NCBI RefSeq assembly: GCF_001039265.1 | Contig: NZ_LFEK01000033.1 | Span: forward strand, 9,224-16,599 | From: Synechococcus sp. GFB01 | GTDB taxonomy: Bacteria > Cyanobacteriota > Cyanobacteriia > PCC-6307 > Cyanobiaceae | Direction of reading: 5' to 3' | DNA length: 7,376 nt | Part shown: positions 6,063 through 7,376 of the stretch, piece by piece | How the letters are laid out: each line of letters starts with the position of its first letter | Position numbering within the stretch: position 1 is the stretch's first letter | The notes under the pieces: model-generated | Told to the model about the DNA's origin: nothing | Database searches by the model: none | What the model saw: the letters and a program-made list of their open reading frames with translations, nothing else | Position numbers and translations under genes: made by a program

Positions 6063-7376
6063 ATGAGCCCCAGCCCTCCGTCCGCCGAGGCGGCCAGGGA
6101 GCACCGCCTGCTGGCCTCGATCGCGGCAGGACTCACCGTCGGCACGCTCACCACCCTGACCCTGATCTCCTTCGGGGCCCTGCTGTTCTCCGGTCCGCTC
6201 GCCGCCGCTCTGGGTCAGGGCGTGGGGATGACCCTGCTCGGGGGGGTGCTGATCGGTTTCGTGCTGGCGCTGGGCGGATCGTTTCCCGGCACCGTGGGGA
6301 GGCCCCACGAGCTGCCGGTGATCGTGCTGGCGCTGATGGCCACCGGCCTGGCCCGGCAGATCCCCCGCGTTGCCCCGGGCTCCGATGTGCTCGCCAGCGT
6401 GACGGTGCTGATCATGCTGAGCACAGCGCTGTTCGGCTGCATCGCGCTGCTGCTGGGTCAGTTCCGGGCCGGCAACCTGTTTCGCTATCTGCCTTTCCCG
6501 TGCTGGGAGGCTTCGTGGCGGGAAGCGGTGCCCTGCTGATCAAGGGTGGCCTCACGGTGATGCTGGGGATCGGGGCCGATCAGCTCTCCTGGTCGAGCCT
6601 GATCGACCCCACCCGGCTGGGGCACTGGATGCCCGGCCTGGGCTACGCCCTGCTGATGGCGTTCAGCGCGCGACGCTGGCCCTCCTGGCAGACGATCCCG
6701 GCCATGCTGCTGTTCGGGATCGGCTCGTTTCATCTGCTACTGGCCCTGGGCGGCGGGACTCTGCAGACCGCGACCACGGCTGGTCTGCTGCCTGACCTCC
6801 CGGCCGAGCAGCTGTCACGGCAGCTTGTGCCGGCGGCCGCGAGCGGTCCGGTGGCCTGGGGGCAGCTGCTGCGGTTCCTGCCGGACATGATCGCCACGGC
6901 CTTCCTGGCCAGCCTCGGCATGCTGCTCAACTCCAGCGCCATCGAAGTGACCGTGCGCCGGGAGCTCGACTTCAACCGGGACCTGAAGGTGGTGGGTCTG
7001 GCGAACCTGCTGGCTGCCCTGGTGGGCAGCCCGGCGGGGTTCCATTCGCTGAGCTCCACGACCCTGCCCGAACGCATGGGGGCCCGCGGACGCATGGTGG
7101 GCGTGCTGGCGGCTCTGGTCTGCCTGATGGCCTGGCTGGGGGACCGCGGCTGCTGGGCACGATCCCCTTCGCGGTGACCGGTGGCCTGCTGGTGTTCCTT
7201 GGACTCTCGTTGGTCACCGACTGGCTGATCGACAAGCGCAGCTACCTCTCGCTTCTCGAGTATTCGGTGCTGCTGGCGATCCTCACGGTCACCATGCTGG
7301 CCGGATGGCTGGCCGCCCTGATGCTCGGTCTGGTGCTGGCCCTGCTGCTGTTCGTGATCGACTACAGCCGCATCTC
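6063..7376 (+). CDS. SulP-family anion transporter, two frameshifts, 3' end outside window
   Basis: SulP/SLC26 proteins move anions such as sulfate or bicarbonate across the inner membrane. From ATG 6063, the first frame covers residues 1-146 and breaks at a CCC run (6497-6499). One added C gives RYLPFPVLGGFVAGSGALLIKGG, the typical SulP segment. A second break at a GGGGG run (7138-7142) is healed by one G, giving MAWLGGPRLLGTIPFAV. The repaired frame, 438 codons so far, is open to the window edge. Multiple hydrophobic helices are clear (for example 16-50, 54-72, 83-95, 108-132, 345-360, 365-389, 400-435), as is the SulP-like stretch LNSSAIEVTVRRELDF at 289-304 followed by the ANLLAALVGSPAG loop at 314-326. 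The C-terminal STAS domain, and a possible nucleotide-binding domain, would lie beyond the window. It does not look like the classic BicA N-terminus, so a bicarbonate role should not be assumed. Confidence 0.85.

Overview
The window is GC-rich chromosomal DNA that most resembles a picocyanobacterium (Synechococcus/Cyanobium type). The support is indirect: a short-form HisG next to an ABC exporter and a divergent glyoxalase II gene, a pair of glycosyltransferases of the TIGR04282/TIGR04283 type, two copies of the cyanobacterial HIP1 octamer GCGATCGC, and start codons without clear Shine-Dalgarno sequences. The assignment rests on recall of families and gene order, not on a search.

Layout, left to right. 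(a) 1-1389, plus strand: the tail of an unidentified gene, then two small glycosyltransferases, joined by stop/start overlaps (TTGA, GTGA), so probably one operon. (b) 1386-2035, minus strand: a GNAT acetyltransferase with a low-complexity N-terminus encoded by a 15-bp tandem repeat, and a one-base frameshift in its acetyl-CoA-binding motif. (c) 2098-2832, plus strand: a lone alpha/beta hydrolase with a complete catalytic triad. (d) 5264-2829, minus strand: hisG followed 4 nt later by an ABC exporter half-transporter; the exporter carries a frameshift between its membrane and ATPase domains. (e) 5294-7376, plus strand: glyoxalase II (gloB), then the N-terminal membrane domain of a SulP-family anion transporter, with two frameshifts, running off the right edge.

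Four interruptions occur in three otherwise well-preserved genes. Each is repaired by adding exactly one G or C to a G/C run, and each repaired protein stays in frame to its expected end. This pattern points to consensus or sequencing errors (homopolymer contraction) rather than real gene decay, although only read data can decide. Coding density is very high: no stretch over 62 bases lacks a gene, no tRNA, rRNA, CRISPR array, insertion sequence or convincing terminator was seen, and both convergent gene pairs end on a shared CTAG.

The genes do not form one pathway. They are housekeeping (histidine biosynthesis, methylglyoxal detoxification), transport, and modification enzymes of unknown substrate. 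I found no convincing new biological system. The most interesting items are the HIP1-like 15-bp repeat inside the acetyltransferase gene, the CTAG shared stops, and the frameshift pattern.
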